NCBI GenBank assembly: GCA_964393185.1 | Contig: CAYMSO010000011.1 | Coordinates: forward strand, 1 to 53,275 | Direction: 5' to 3' | Source: CAYMSO01 sp964393185 | GTDB lineage: Bacteria > Patescibacteriota > Dojkabacteria > J137 | DNA: 53,275 nt | Shown: positions 16,334-24,449 of the stretch, piece by piece | Numbering within the stretch: position 1 is the stretch's first letter | How the letters are laid out: each line of letters opens with the position of its first letter | Translations under genes and position numbers: made by a program | Notes under the pieces: generated by a model | Database searches by the model: none | Seen by the model: only the letters and a program-made list of their open reading frames with translations | What the model was told of the DNA's origin: nothing

Positions 16334-17401
16334 CTAACACCCCCTTATTTCACACACTTTTGACCCATGTTCTGCGTCAGTCTTTGAATAGTAAGTGTTT
16401 CCTTCATCGTCATGAAAAAAGAATAAGTATTCGGTGTTGTTTGGATAGAATGCCGATAAAATAGCATCTATACCAGGATTAGCAATAGGCGTTGGCGGTA
16501 GACCAAGATTCTTATAAGAATTATACGGAGAATCTAGGTTAGTATTCAGATTCTCTGAAGTCTGGCCTGTGATATAGCTAATGGTAGAGTCAGCTCCTAG
16601 TGATATATCGTTGGCTAGTCTATTGTGAAACACTCCCGAAATTTCTTTCTTATCATCTTTTCCACTTGCTTCGCGTTCTACGATTGAGCCAAGGATTAAT
16701 GCATCGTAAAAATTAGTTATATTATTTTGTTCTAAAGCTAAAGCTAAAGCTTCTAGATCTATATTATCTTCCACTTTTTCTACAAAAGAGACTAGTATTT
16801 TGTCTGCCACTTGCACGGCTGTCCATTCAGGATCAAATTCATAAGTATCTGGATACAAAAATCCTTCTAAAGGTTTTCCTGCTGGTTTATAGGTATCAAG
16901 GAATGATTGCACTTTTGGACTGAACTCGTAGTTATCTGGATTTTTTACTATGTAATCAAAGTCAGCTTTGACAAAGCGCGAATCGTTACCCAGATTTTCT
17001 TGCAACAATTCCGCAATCTCGAAGGCTCTTAAACCTTCTTTGATTGTGATTCTTATTCCTGGTTTAAACACACCTGCTTCCAAAATAGCTATTATTTCTG
17101 GTACATTTTTGTCGGATGGTATTTTGTAAGTACCTACTTTTATATTTGGTTCAATACTTTTTAGCTGTAGATATAACTTTACTGCATTTTGACTTTTTAT
17201 TAATCCAACCTGTTCCATTCGTTTAGCAACGGTCATAAAAGTTTCCCCTTCAGTTACTGTAATATCGAATACTTTTCCTTCACCTAAATTACTATCGTAA
17301 ATTGCTCCGTCATACCAGTTTTTTGCATAAAGTACTCCTACAACACATATCATAAAAAAGAATAAAACTATAATAAAAAGTACTTTCAGTTTTGATTTCA
17401 T
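16334..17401 (-). CDS. mltG: Endolytic murein transglycosylase MltG
   Basis: Cleaves nascent glycan strands in the membrane to end peptidoglycan polymerisation. The 355-residue protein has one N-terminal TM helix (about 6-27), a LysM-like region, then the YceG domain with EGFLYPDTY (179-187) and LGSIVEREASG containing catalytic Glu242. Further conserved parts are SPYNSYKNLGLPPTPIANPG and the C-terminal YYSKTDAEH. It lies 34 bp after ruvX, an arrangement common in bacteria. A TAAAAT box ends 7 nt before the ATG, so it may also have its own promoter. Confidence 0.95.
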   Translation of the reverse strand: MKSKLKVLFIIVLFFFMICVVGVLYAKNWYDGAIYDSNLGEGKVFDITVTEGETFMTVAKRMEQVGLIKSQNAVKLYLQLKSIEPNIKVGTYKIPSDKNVPEIIAILEAGVFKPGIRITIKEGLRAFEIAELLQENLGNDSRFVKADFDYIVKNPDNYEFSPKVQSFLDTYKPAGKPLEGFLYPDTYEFDPEWTAVQVADKILVSFVEKVEDNIDLEALALALEQNNITNFYDALILGSIVEREASGKDDKKEISGVFHNRLANDISLGADSTISYITGQTSENLNTNLDSPYNSYKNLGLPPTPIANPGIDAILSAFYPNNTEYLFFFHDDEGNTYYSKTDAEHGSKVCEIRGC

Positions 17402-17435
17402 AATTTAGATTTTATTTTAATAAGTGAAGCTAAGT

Positions 17436-17834
17436 TTAGTTAGAAAATGAATCAAGAAAATCTTGTAGAAATATTCTAGCAGCTTCTGCATCTACGAATC
17501 GAATATTTTTTCTATTTTTTAAATTTTGCCTGGCCTGTTGAGATGATAAATTTTCGTTTATTGTTTTTATTTTCAGTTCCGGAACCATACTTTGAAGACT
17601 GGAGCAGAAGTCCTCTATTTTTTTTTGCATGGGTGTAGCTCCATTCTGGTGATACGGGATGCCTATCACTGTGAGAGAAATATTATGAAGTTTGATTAAG
17701 TTAGCTAATTCATGCAGAGTTTGCTCACCTACATTCGTAATCGTTTTGAGTGGCAAAGCAAACAATCTGTCCTCGTCGGAGATAGCAAGTCCGATCTTCT
17801 TTGTGCCAAAATCGATTCCTAAAATTTGAGACAT
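17436..17834 (-). CDS. ruvX: Putative pre-16S rRNA nuclease / Holliday junction resolvase RuvX (YqgF)
   Basis: RNase H-fold protein of 132 residues. The first strand ILGIDFGTKKIGLAISDED holds the first catalytic Asp; a central VIGIPYHQNG and the C-terminal FVDAEAARIFLQDFL hold the other acidic positions. Family members act in 16S rRNA 5'-end maturation and have been proposed as junction resolvases. It lies between the amidase (21 bp) and mltG (34 bp) in one operon. Confidence 0.93.
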   Translation of the reverse strand: MSQILGIDFGTKKIGLAISDEDRLFALPLKTITNVGEQTLHELANLIKLHNISLTVIGIPYHQNGATPMQKKIEDFCSSLQSMVPELKIKTINENLSSQQARQNLKNRKNIRFVDAEAARIFLQDFLDSFSN

Positions 17835-17855
17835 ATTAGCTAAAATATTTAAATG

Positions 17856-18752
17856 TTAGTTTTTTGATTTATGAATTTCATTGATAAGCTTTTTCTCTGC
17901 ATCTTGTAGCCTTTTGACTTCCTTTTCGAGCTGTAAACTTCTTTTTTGTAAAGCTGAGATTTGAACATCTTTTAATTTAATGGCTTCTTTTGAATTGTTT
18001 AGTTGTTTTTCTTGCTCAGAAAATTTAAGTTGAGCATCATTAAGTTGTTTAAGTACTAAAGCCATCTTTTCTTTGTCTATTTGAATTTGTTTATTTAATT
18101 TTTCGGTGAGTTGAGATTTAGTGTCTAAATCTTTGCGCAAAGTATTGACCTGAATTTCTTTTTGTTTGACTAAAGACTGAAGGTTGGTTATTTCCTGATT
18201 TTTTACCTTTATTTCGTTTTGCAGCCTCTGAATTTCTGAATTTGAACTTGGTTTATAGTAATGTTGTGCCATAGAAACAAGTTTATTCATATCTACCCCA
18301 GAACCTGGACAATTACTTCTATTGACTGAATTTAATTGATAATGCCCAATTATATGGTCTCGATCTACTTTAATTCCCCATTCCCTGCCTATGGTTCCGA
18401 TTAATTCGGCCGATGCATTATACATAGCATTCGTCCAGGGCTGTCCTGTAAATCCCTCGTGTTCTATGCCTATTGTGTATAGATTTGGATTAACTCCTGC
18501 TTTTAATAAACTCCAGTTAGGGTTATCGACACCTCCTGCGTGCCATGCAGTATCTTCAAGCTTTACAAACTGCCATATTCTTCCATCTTTTCCAACCATA
18601 TAGTGAGCCGAAACTTGAGAACTTGGATTGTTAAACCAAGCATAGCCACCTTCCAATGTTCCTTCAGCAATATGAATCACAAATGCTTCGGGTTTATATC
18701 CTGATCTTCCAGCCCAAAAGTTGATAACTGGTTTAAAAGAAATGTTAGGCAT
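17856..18752 (-). CDS. N-acetylmuramoyl-L-alanine amidase (Amidase_2/PGRP) with C-terminal coiled coil
   Basis: Residues 1-155 form a zinc amidase domain that cuts the peptide stem from muramic acid: His27 in FVIHIAEG, GIEHEG near 95-100, and DHIIGHYQL with His137 and Cys148 in NCPG as zinc ligands. Residues 170-298 are one long charged coiled coil. No signal peptide is visible, so export must be non-classical or the enzyme acts after lysis, as for phage endolysins. It heads the ruvX-mltG operon, and its start is divergent from comF, 85 bp apart. Confidence 0.9.
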   Translation of the reverse strand: MPNISFKPVINFWAGRSGYKPEAFVIHIAEGTLEGGYAWFNNPSSQVSAHYMVGKDGRIWQFVKLEDTAWHAGGVDNPNWSLLKAGVNPNLYTIGIEHEGFTGQPWTNAMYNASAELIGTIGREWGIKVDRDHIIGHYQLNSVNRSNCPGSGVDMNKLVSMAQHYYKPSSNSEIQRLQNEIKVKNQEITNLQSLVKQKEIQVNTLRKDLDTKSQLTEKLNKQIQIDKEKMALVLKQLNDAQLKFSEQEKQLNNSKEAIKLKDVQISALQKRSLQLEKEVKRLQDAEKKLINEIHKSKN

Positions 18753-18837
18753 TGCAAAGATTTTGAAAGTTTTATTTTATATTCTTAAATTATACCTTAC
18801 TTCACATAGAATAGATAAATTTACTAAATCTAGTGCA

Positions 18838-19539
18838 ATGTTCAAATTAATAACTAATCTAATAATAGATTTGGCTTTTCCAAAATTTTGCTATGTTTGT
18901 AAGTCAAAGGGAACTTATTTGTGTCCAAAATGTATGCATTCAAAGTGTCAAGTTTGTTTAGTTCAAATTTGCCATGTATGTGGTACTGAAAGTCGTTTAG
19001 GATTTGTACATACTGATTGTAGAGAAAAGTCCTATCTTGATGGGCTTCTTTTTGTTGTTAGCTACGATTGGATATGTAAGAATTTAATAAGAGATGGTAA
19101 ATATGGCTATTATTATGAAATATTTAATGATCTAGGAAAAATTATGGGAGATTATGCAAAAAGCTATAAAGTATTTGATAACGCTATTATTTTACCCGTA
19201 CCTTTGCATAGCTTTAAGTACAAAAAGCGAGGTTTTAACCAGTCTGCATTACTGGCAAAAAATATTGCTTTGCGTAGAAGTTGCGAAATGTATCAAATCC
19301 TAAAAAGAGTGAAACATACAAAATCTCAAGTCTCTCAAGATAAAGCCGGCCGAGAAATTAACTTAAAATCTGCATTCAAGGTAGTTGATTATAAAAACTT
19401 GGACTACACTAGGAATGTTATTATTGTAGATGATGTATTCACCACTGGATCCACTTTGAGTGAATGCGCGAAAACTCTCAAAGCTGCAGGCTTTAAGCAT
19501 GTGTATGGTTTTACTTTTGCAAAAAGAAATTCAAGTTAA
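18838..19539 (+). CDS. comF: ComF-family amidophosphoribosyltransferase-like protein
   Basis: Homologues help DNA uptake during competence. Zinc-binding CxxC pairs come first (CYVCKSKGTYLCPKC, CQVCLVQICHVCG), then a PRTase fold with the PRPP loop VIIVDDVFTTGSTLSEC. I chose ATG 18838; upstream ATGs would run into the divergent amidase gene and add a non-homologous segment. 233 residues is the usual length. Many CPR bacteria take up DNA with competence proteins, so this fits. Confidence 0.92.
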   Translation: MFKLITNLIIDLAFPKFCYVCKSKGTYLCPKCMHSKCQVCLVQICHVCGTESRLGFVHTDCREKSYLDGLLFVVSYDWICKNLIRDGKYGYYYEIFNDLGKIMGDYAKSYKVFDNAIILPVPLHSFKYKKRGFNQSALLAKNIALRRSCEMYQILKRVKHTKSQVSQDKAGREINLKSAFKVVDYKNLDYTRNVIIVDDVFTTGSTLSECAKTLKAAGFKHVYGFTFAKRNSS

Positions 19540-19598
19540 TTATAAATAATCGGCTAAATAACAATTTTGTGCCATAATGTGCACGGTAAGTTTTTTTT

Positions 19599-20294
19599 AT
19601 GGTTAAGAATATAATATTAGATTTTGACAGCACGATTAGTTCTCTGGAGATGCTTGAGATTCTTGCAGAAGTATCTTTGAGAAACAATCCTTCCCAAAAT
19701 AGGATTTTGAAAAGAATACAAGATATTACCGAGTTAGGTATGAATGGTGAGATATCTTTTGAAGAGTCATTATCTAGCAGACTATCGCTTCTAACTTTGG
19801 ACCAGCAGGTTATGGAGGATGCCTATGAGATTATTAATCAAAGTATTTCTAAATCTTTTTCCAAGAATATAGGCATACTACAAAAAACATATAATACATT
19901 TATTATTTCAGGTGGGTTCATCAATCTTGTAGGACCTGTACTGAAAAATTTTGGCATTAGCGAAAGTAATATATTTGCAAATAATTTAGTCATGCAAAAT
20001 AATATGTTTGACGGAGTTGATATAAATAATCCGCTTGCGCATCCTGGCGGAAAAGTGGAGGTAATGAAATTATTGAAGCTTAAACCAGAAGAAACAATCA
20101 ATATTGGTGATGGCATGACTGACTTCGAAATTAGAAAAGAAGGTTATTCAAGTAAATTTATTTACTATAAAGAATTTGTAAGCCGACCAAAAGTAGAAAA
20201 ACTCGCCGATCAAGTAGTAGACAGCTTTGATGATTTTGCTGCTATATTAAATTCTTGGGTAGAAATGACAAGACTTGATACAGCTAAAGTATAG
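19599..20294 (+). CDS. HAD-superfamily phosphatase, phosphoserine phosphatase-like
   Basis: HAD motif I is LDFDSTISS with nucleophile Asp8 and acid/base Asp10. Motif II is FIISGGF, and motif III is a Lys-containing stretch before INIGDGMTDFEI. The helical cap between motifs I and II fits the SerB-type subfamily. It likely dephosphorylates a small phosphorylated metabolite such as phosphoserine, but no serine biosynthesis gene is adjacent. It is followed 32 bp later by an acetyltransferase. Confidence 0.85.
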   Translation: MVKNIILDFDSTISSLEMLEILAEVSLRNNPSQNRILKRIQDITELGMNGEISFEESLSSRLSLLTLDQQVMEDAYEIINQSISKSFSKNIGILQKTYNTFIISGGFINLVGPVLKNFGISESNIFANNLVMQNNMFDGVDINNPLAHPGGKVEVMKLLKLKPEETINIGDGMTDFEIRKEGYSSKFIYYKEFVSRPKVEKLADQVVDSFDDFAAILNSWVEMTRLDTAKV

Positions 20295-20326
20295 TATTTA
20301 AATATATTTTTAAGTCTACTTGCTTA

Positions 20327-20887
20327 ATGGAAAATAATATATTACTGACATTTACAAGTAAGGCAGGCAATTTAATAACCATTCGGTATCCAAACAAAAC
20401 TGATGGAGATGATTATCAAAAGTATTTGGAAACTATTGCTAACGAGGGCTCTTTAGCATCACTTGAAGGGAATAAAATTCCTCCGGAAATGATACAAACT
20501 TACTTAGACGATATTCTAACAGCAATTAAAGAAAGGAATTCTATAAGACTCTTATGTATTTATCAGGGTTCCATTGTTGGAGATATAGCTGTATCACGTT
20601 ATAGCAATGATCCTAGCTACAGGCATGTAGGAGTACTGGCAATTAGAATTTCTAAAAACTTTAGAAATCAGGGAATAGGGTATCAATTAATTAAAACAAC
20701 AAACAATGAGGCTAAAGCAAAATTGGATGGTTTAAAAATTATTTACCTGGAAAATGTGCTTTCTGTGAATAAGGAAGCCATTGCATTGTATTCCAAATTG
20801 GGCTTTAAAAGAATTGGAGAAAATCCTTTAATATGTAATTTTAGAGGAGAGTATCTGGATGGAGTTAGAATGTGTAAGTTACTTTAA
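20327..20887 (+). CDS. GNAT-family N-acetyltransferase
   Basis: 186 residues with the acetyl-CoA loop RNQGIGYQLI (motif A) and the C-terminal NKEAIALYSKLGFKRIG typical of GNAT enzymes. An unusually long N-terminal portion of about 90 residues precedes the core. The substrate could be a protein, polyamine or antibiotic; nothing in the sequence decides. Probably cotranscribed with the phosphatase. Confidence 0.85.
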   Translation: MENNILLTFTSKAGNLITIRYPNKTDGDDYQKYLETIANEGSLASLEGNKIPPEMIQTYLDDILTAIKERNSIRLLCIYQGSIVGDIAVSRYSNDPSYRHVGVLAIRISKNFRNQGIGYQLIKTTNNEAKAKLDGLKIIYLENVLSVNKEAIALYSKLGFKRIGENPLICNFRGEYLDGVRMCKLL

Positions 20888-20954
20888 TATATTTCTTGAT
20901 GAGGCTAAATCAAAAGCTAAAACTACTAAAATATGCTATAATACATTTAGTACA

Positions 20955-20982
20955 TTGACATACCCGGAATAGGAATTATGAG
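20955..20982 (+). promoter_or_regulatory. Promoter of ssrA
   Basis: A perfect -35 TTGACA (20955-20960), a 16-bp spacer and TATGAG (20977-20982). It lies immediately before the tmRNA; the 5' end at 20996 would be produced by RNase P. Confidence 0.55.
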
Positions 20983-20995
20983 TAATTATTATACC

Positions 20996-21449
20996 GGGGA
21001 TGTTAATTCGACATTAACATTTAGAATTTTGGAACAAGCCAGAGTTTGAACAGTTACTCTGCCAAAACAAACGTTCATTGACAATAAACGTCAACGAAGA
21101 ATCATTCGTAGCTAAGGCTAAGAATGCTTTCAATAATGTTGTAGCTTTCCTTTCAGGATACAACTACAACGTTGTTGCTGCATAACTTAAACCAGCTATA
21201 CTAGCGAAAAAAACAAGTAGCTAGTCGTTTGTTAACATCTTTTTCTGATGAGAGTTAATAAACGTCCATTTAGTCAGGATACAGTTTTAGGCTTTTGTTT
21301 ACTGCCTAAAATCAAGAAAAGTCGTAGACACGTAGGTTGGAGTTTTTGCTAGATTTCTTATTCTAACCTATGAACACAAAATCTAGATAAGCTTGTAAAT
21401 TTCGGAATTTTAAAGTTACTGGACACGGGGATACCCGTCATCTCCACCA
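20996..21449 (+). ncRNA. ssrA: tmRNA (transfer-messenger RNA)
   Basis: The 5' end GGGGATG pairs with CATCTCC before ACCA, with G3-U70 for alanine charging, and the conserved 5' stretch TTAATTCGACATTAAC follows. A tag-like frame ends GTTGTTGCTGCATAA (21171-21185), giving a tag terminus YNYNVVAA. By position and similarity to the known resume region, translation may resume near 21087-21096, for a tag of roughly 30 residues (NEESFVAKAKNAF...). At 454 nt it is long. The T-arm reads ACGGG-GATA-CCCGT, three nt short of the usual seven-base loop. SmpB is encoded at 46129. Confidence 0.93.
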
Positions 21450-21454
21450 AAAGG

Positions 21455-21479
21455 GCATCGCATTAGCGGTGCTTTTTTT
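21455..21479 (+). terminator. Intrinsic terminator of ssrA
   Basis: GCATCGC-ATTA-GCGGTGC (one G-U pair) followed by seven T residues, starting 6 nt after the tmRNA CCA. Confidence 0.9.
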
Positions 21480-21541
21480 GTCATTACGCAATGTCGCCAT
21501 AATATAGAATCATGATATAATTACGGAGTTAATTGTATTAA

Positions 21542-21752
21542 ATGATAACGTTTGGGGCTGAGCCTGAAGGACACAAAGAAAAAGTTAAGAATGCTTCTGA
21601 TCATCAGCTAGCTTATATTAGAGCAATTGCAAGTAATGCTAGACGTCAATACACTTGATGAAAATCAATTTAAAGGTAAATATAAAGACCATCAATTGTA
21701 TTTAGATTTATTTAATAGGAAATGGAATCAAAAACGAAAATTGAAAAATTAG
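21542..21752 (+). pseudogene. Two overlapping small ORFs, possible frameshifted gene
   Basis: ORF one (21542-21658, 38 aa, MITFGAEPEGHKEKVKNASD) and ORF two (21636-21752, 38 aa, ending KYKDHQLYLDLFNRKWNQ) overlap by 23 bp in different frames. Joined, they would read as one protein of about 70 residues with even charge distribution, so a single-base frameshift is plausible. They may equally be chance ORFs. The rest of 21480-21868 holds only a TATAAT box at 21838-21843. Confidence 0.35.
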
Positions 21753-21868
21753 TAAGTATACAAAACATACGAGTAATTATTGGAAGATCCATAAGTTAAC
21801 GTAATTGCTTTGTAATCCAGATAAGCTTAAAAAGCTGTATAATGACCCTAGGTCTAAACTCAAAAAAT

Positions 21869-22558
21869 ATGGCAATTGCAATTTTCTCGAAAAAAATATC
21901 AGAACCTGCAATTAAAAAAATAGAAGAATTAATTTCTAAACCAAGAACAGAAATTAAAATAGCATTTATTTTTACCGCGGCCAAACCTTATATCAAACAA
22001 GATATAAAAGAAGTTAAAATCAAGCAGAGAAAAATTCGCAGAGAAATTAAGATTGCTATTCCCGATTGGTTGCAAGAAGATATAGATTTGTTTAATCACC
22101 AGGGCTTTCGGCTTAGTTTGATAGACATAGAAGAATACAAAAGCAAAATTAAATTAGCAAAAATACTGGATGAATTTGATGCTATCTATGTTTCTGGCGG
22201 CAATTTGTTTTACCTAATGAACGCAATTGAGAGTGTTGATTTTGACGAAATCATTGATTTTTTTATTCAAAAGCGACTTTATATAGGCTCAAGTGCCGGA
22301 GCAGTTTGTTTAACTAAAGATATAAATCCATATGATATACTAGACAGTCGAGGCGAGATAGGTGCGAAAATAGATATTGGAATAGGAGTGGTAGATTTTC
22401 ACCTGCTTGTGCATTGGGAAAATCCGAAATACCAAGAAAAACTAACACGAATTGCAGACTATTATAAAACAAGGAACTATAAAATTTTTTTTATTAAAGA
22501 TACCGACTCATTATTTGTGAATGATGGTAAAATAGTCAAGATTAGTAGCAATACTTAA
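21869..22558 (+). CDS. Peptidase S51 (dipeptidase E)-like protein
   Basis: The nucleophile elbow is IGSSAGAVCL, preceded by the strand AIYVSGGNLFYLM, both typical of the S51 family, which cleaves after Asp in small peptides or releases cyanophycin dipeptides. The catalytic His and Glu cannot be placed confidently (VVDFHLLVHWENP is the likely His region). ATG 21869 is preferred to 21842, because the latter lies inside a TATAAT box at 21838-21843. It precedes yidC by 27 bp. Confidence 0.82.
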   Translation: MAIAIFSKKISEPAIKKIEELISKPRTEIKIAFIFTAAKPYIKQDIKEVKIKQRKIRREIKIAIPDWLQEDIDLFNHQGFRLSLIDIEEYKSKIKLAKILDEFDAIYVSGGNLFYLMNAIESVDFDEIIDFFIQKRLYIGSSAGAVCLTKDINPYDILDSRGEIGAKIDIGIGVVDFHLLVHWENPKYQEKLTRIADYYKTRNYKIFFIKDTDSLFVNDGKIVKISSNT

Positions 22559-22585
22559 ATAAATTAAGCTTAATAACTTAACATA

Positions 22586-23545
22586 ATGGGAGATATATTT
22601 AATGTACTTTTTTATGAGCCGTTGTATAACGCGCTGGTCATTTTATACAGACTATTTGGCAATAACTTAGGGTTAGCAATTATAGGTATTGCATTTATAT
22701 CTAGGTTTGTAATGATTCCTCTAACAATCAAGCAGATCAAAATGGCTGAATCCAGTCGCGAGATGAATGATAAGGTCAAAGAACTTAAAAAGAAATACAA
22801 GAATGACAAAGAAAAACTACAACAGGAAATGTTAAAGATTCAATCAGAATATTTGCCAGGACAGCTAGCAGGGTGCCTACCTATGATTTTTCAATTAATC
22901 TTTTTTATAAATTTGTATAGAGTAATAAGGAATTTGATTGACCAGGGAGCAGATGGTTTTAACAAAGTGGCGTATTCTTTTGTAGATAAATTTCCAACTG
23001 ATTATCAGATAGATGATACTTTTGTAGATGGTGTATTGGAGTTGAAAAAATCAGCATCAAATTTTGGATTTGGATCTACAGATATAATACCTTATATAAT
23101 TTTGATCCTTCTTGTGGGAGCATCTCAGTATGGTTCTATGAAGATAATGATGGCCATGAGGAAGGAAAAGAAAGGAGAGAATAAGGAAGAAAAGAAGAAA
23201 AAAGAAGATAAGGATGTACCAGAAGACTTTGCCGAGATTCTTCAACAATCAACAAGACAATCTATGATGCTTATGCCAATCTTAATCATGTTCTTGTCCT
23301 ATTCATTGCCTGCGGGATTAGGTTTGTATTGGATATCCCAGAGTGGTTTTGTTATAATTCAACAGTTTATTGTAGGAAAGATAAAAAAAGACCAGAAAGA
23401 TGAGGGTGTGGTGAATGTGACTACAAGAGCTAACGATACTGAAAAGGTCCAACACGCCGAAAGATCTGAAGAAGATGCAAAAAGAGCTCAGAAACGAAAA
23501 GAGAAGAAGAAGAACAAAAAGAAGAGAAAAAGAAAAACTAAATAA
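22586..23545 (+). CDS. yidC: Membrane protein insertase YidC/Oxa1
   Basis: Inserts membrane proteins alone or with SecYEG. 319 residues: a short N-terminus, TM segments at about 29-48 and 92-113 around a charged cytoplasmic hairpin (MAESSREMNDKVKELKKKYK), then two or three more segments near 170-190 and 230-260. The C-terminal tail of about 55 residues is very Lys-rich and probably contacts ribosomes. There is no large periplasmic domain and no lipobox, so it is the short monoderm-like form. Confidence 0.95.
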   Translation: MGDIFNVLFYEPLYNALVILYRLFGNNLGLAIIGIAFISRFVMIPLTIKQIKMAESSREMNDKVKELKKKYKNDKEKLQQEMLKIQSEYLPGQLAGCLPMIFQLIFFINLYRVIRNLIDQGADGFNKVAYSFVDKFPTDYQIDDTFVDGVLELKKSASNFGFGSTDIIPYIILILLVGASQYGSMKIMMAMRKEKKGENKEEKKKKEDKDVPEDFAEILQQSTRQSMMLMPILIMFLSYSLPAGLGLYWISQSGFVIIQQFIVGKIKKDQKDEGVVNVTTRANDTEKVQHAERSEEDAKRAQKRKEKKKNKKKRKRKTK

Positions 23546-23574
23546 TATTTGAATCAAATTATTAATTTACAATT

Positions 23575-24252
23575 ATGAAGCTTAAAGCACAAAAAAGAGA
23601 GGTTGTTGGAAAGAAAGTAAAGAACCTGCGAAATGAAGGTCTTGTTCCAGCATCTGTTTATGGACCTGGAAAGGATCCACTAAGTTTACAGTTAGACTTA
23701 AAAGAATTTAAGAAAATTTACGATAAAGCAGGAAATAATAAGTTCGTAGACCTAGAAATCGATGGAAGCAAACCTGTTAAAGTTTTGATTAAAGAAGTAC
23801 AGCAACATCCTGTCAAGGATACTTATTTGAATATAGCGCTGTATAGAATTAATGAAGATAGAAAATTAGTCGTAGATGTGCCTGTAAATTTTGTAGGAGA
23901 ATCGGTTGTTGAGACTAATAAACTTGGCTTCCTTGTAAGACAAATGGAGACCTTGAAGGTTTATGCATTGCCAAGCGAAATTCCTGCAGAAATTAAAGTT
24001 GATGTATCAAAAATATTAGAGCCAGGTGAATCCATTACAGTAGGTGATATAGAGCTACCAGAAGGGGCAACTTGGGATAGTAGCTTAGAACCAACAAATG
24101 CAATCATCTATGCTGTTTCTATGCAAAAAGCTGAAGCTGAAGCCGAAGCTGCTCTAGAGTCAGCAGAAGTAGAAGCACCAGCAGAAGGTGAAGAAGCCGC
24201 AGAAGAAGTAGCAGAAGGAGGCGAGGCTCAAGCTACAGAAAATAAGGAATAA
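23575..24252 (+). CDS. rplY: 50S ribosomal protein L25 (CTC type)
   Basis: Binds 5S rRNA. Residues 1-95 match bL25 (KAQKREVVGKKVKNLRNEGL, then GLVPASVYG). The second beta domain, about 95-185, is the general-stress CTC extension. The last 40 residues are an Ala/Glu-rich acidic tail. It is 29 bp after yidC, probably in the same transcript, and is closed by a strong terminator. Confidence 0.93.
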   Translation: MKLKAQKREVVGKKVKNLRNEGLVPASVYGPGKDPLSLQLDLKEFKKIYDKAGNNKFVDLEIDGSKPVKVLIKEVQQHPVKDTYLNIALYRINEDRKLVVDVPVNFVGESVVETNKLGFLVRQMETLKVYALPSEIPAEIKVDVSKILEPGESITVGDIELPEGATWDSSLEPTNAIIYAVSMQKAEAEAEAALESAEVEAPAEGEEAAEEVAEGGEAQATENKE

Positions 24253-24273
24253 TCAAATTTTATTGACATAAAT

Positions 24274-24303
24274 AATCCCAGATCTTAAAGATCTGGGATT
24301 TTG
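24274..24303 (+). terminator. Intrinsic terminator after rplY
   Basis: AATCCCAGATC and GATCTGGGATT form a perfect 11-bp stem with a short TTAAA loop, followed by a weak T-run. Confidence 0.75.
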
Positions 24304-24449
24304 CTATTAGATCCTAGAAATTAAAATTATTTAGTACAACAAGTAGTTTGAACAATAAGCTACATAGACTAGGCAATCTTTAGCTATCTATCTAGGCATT
24401 GCAATAAATTATTCCCGACTGTATTATATATTTGAATAGTTTTAATTAA

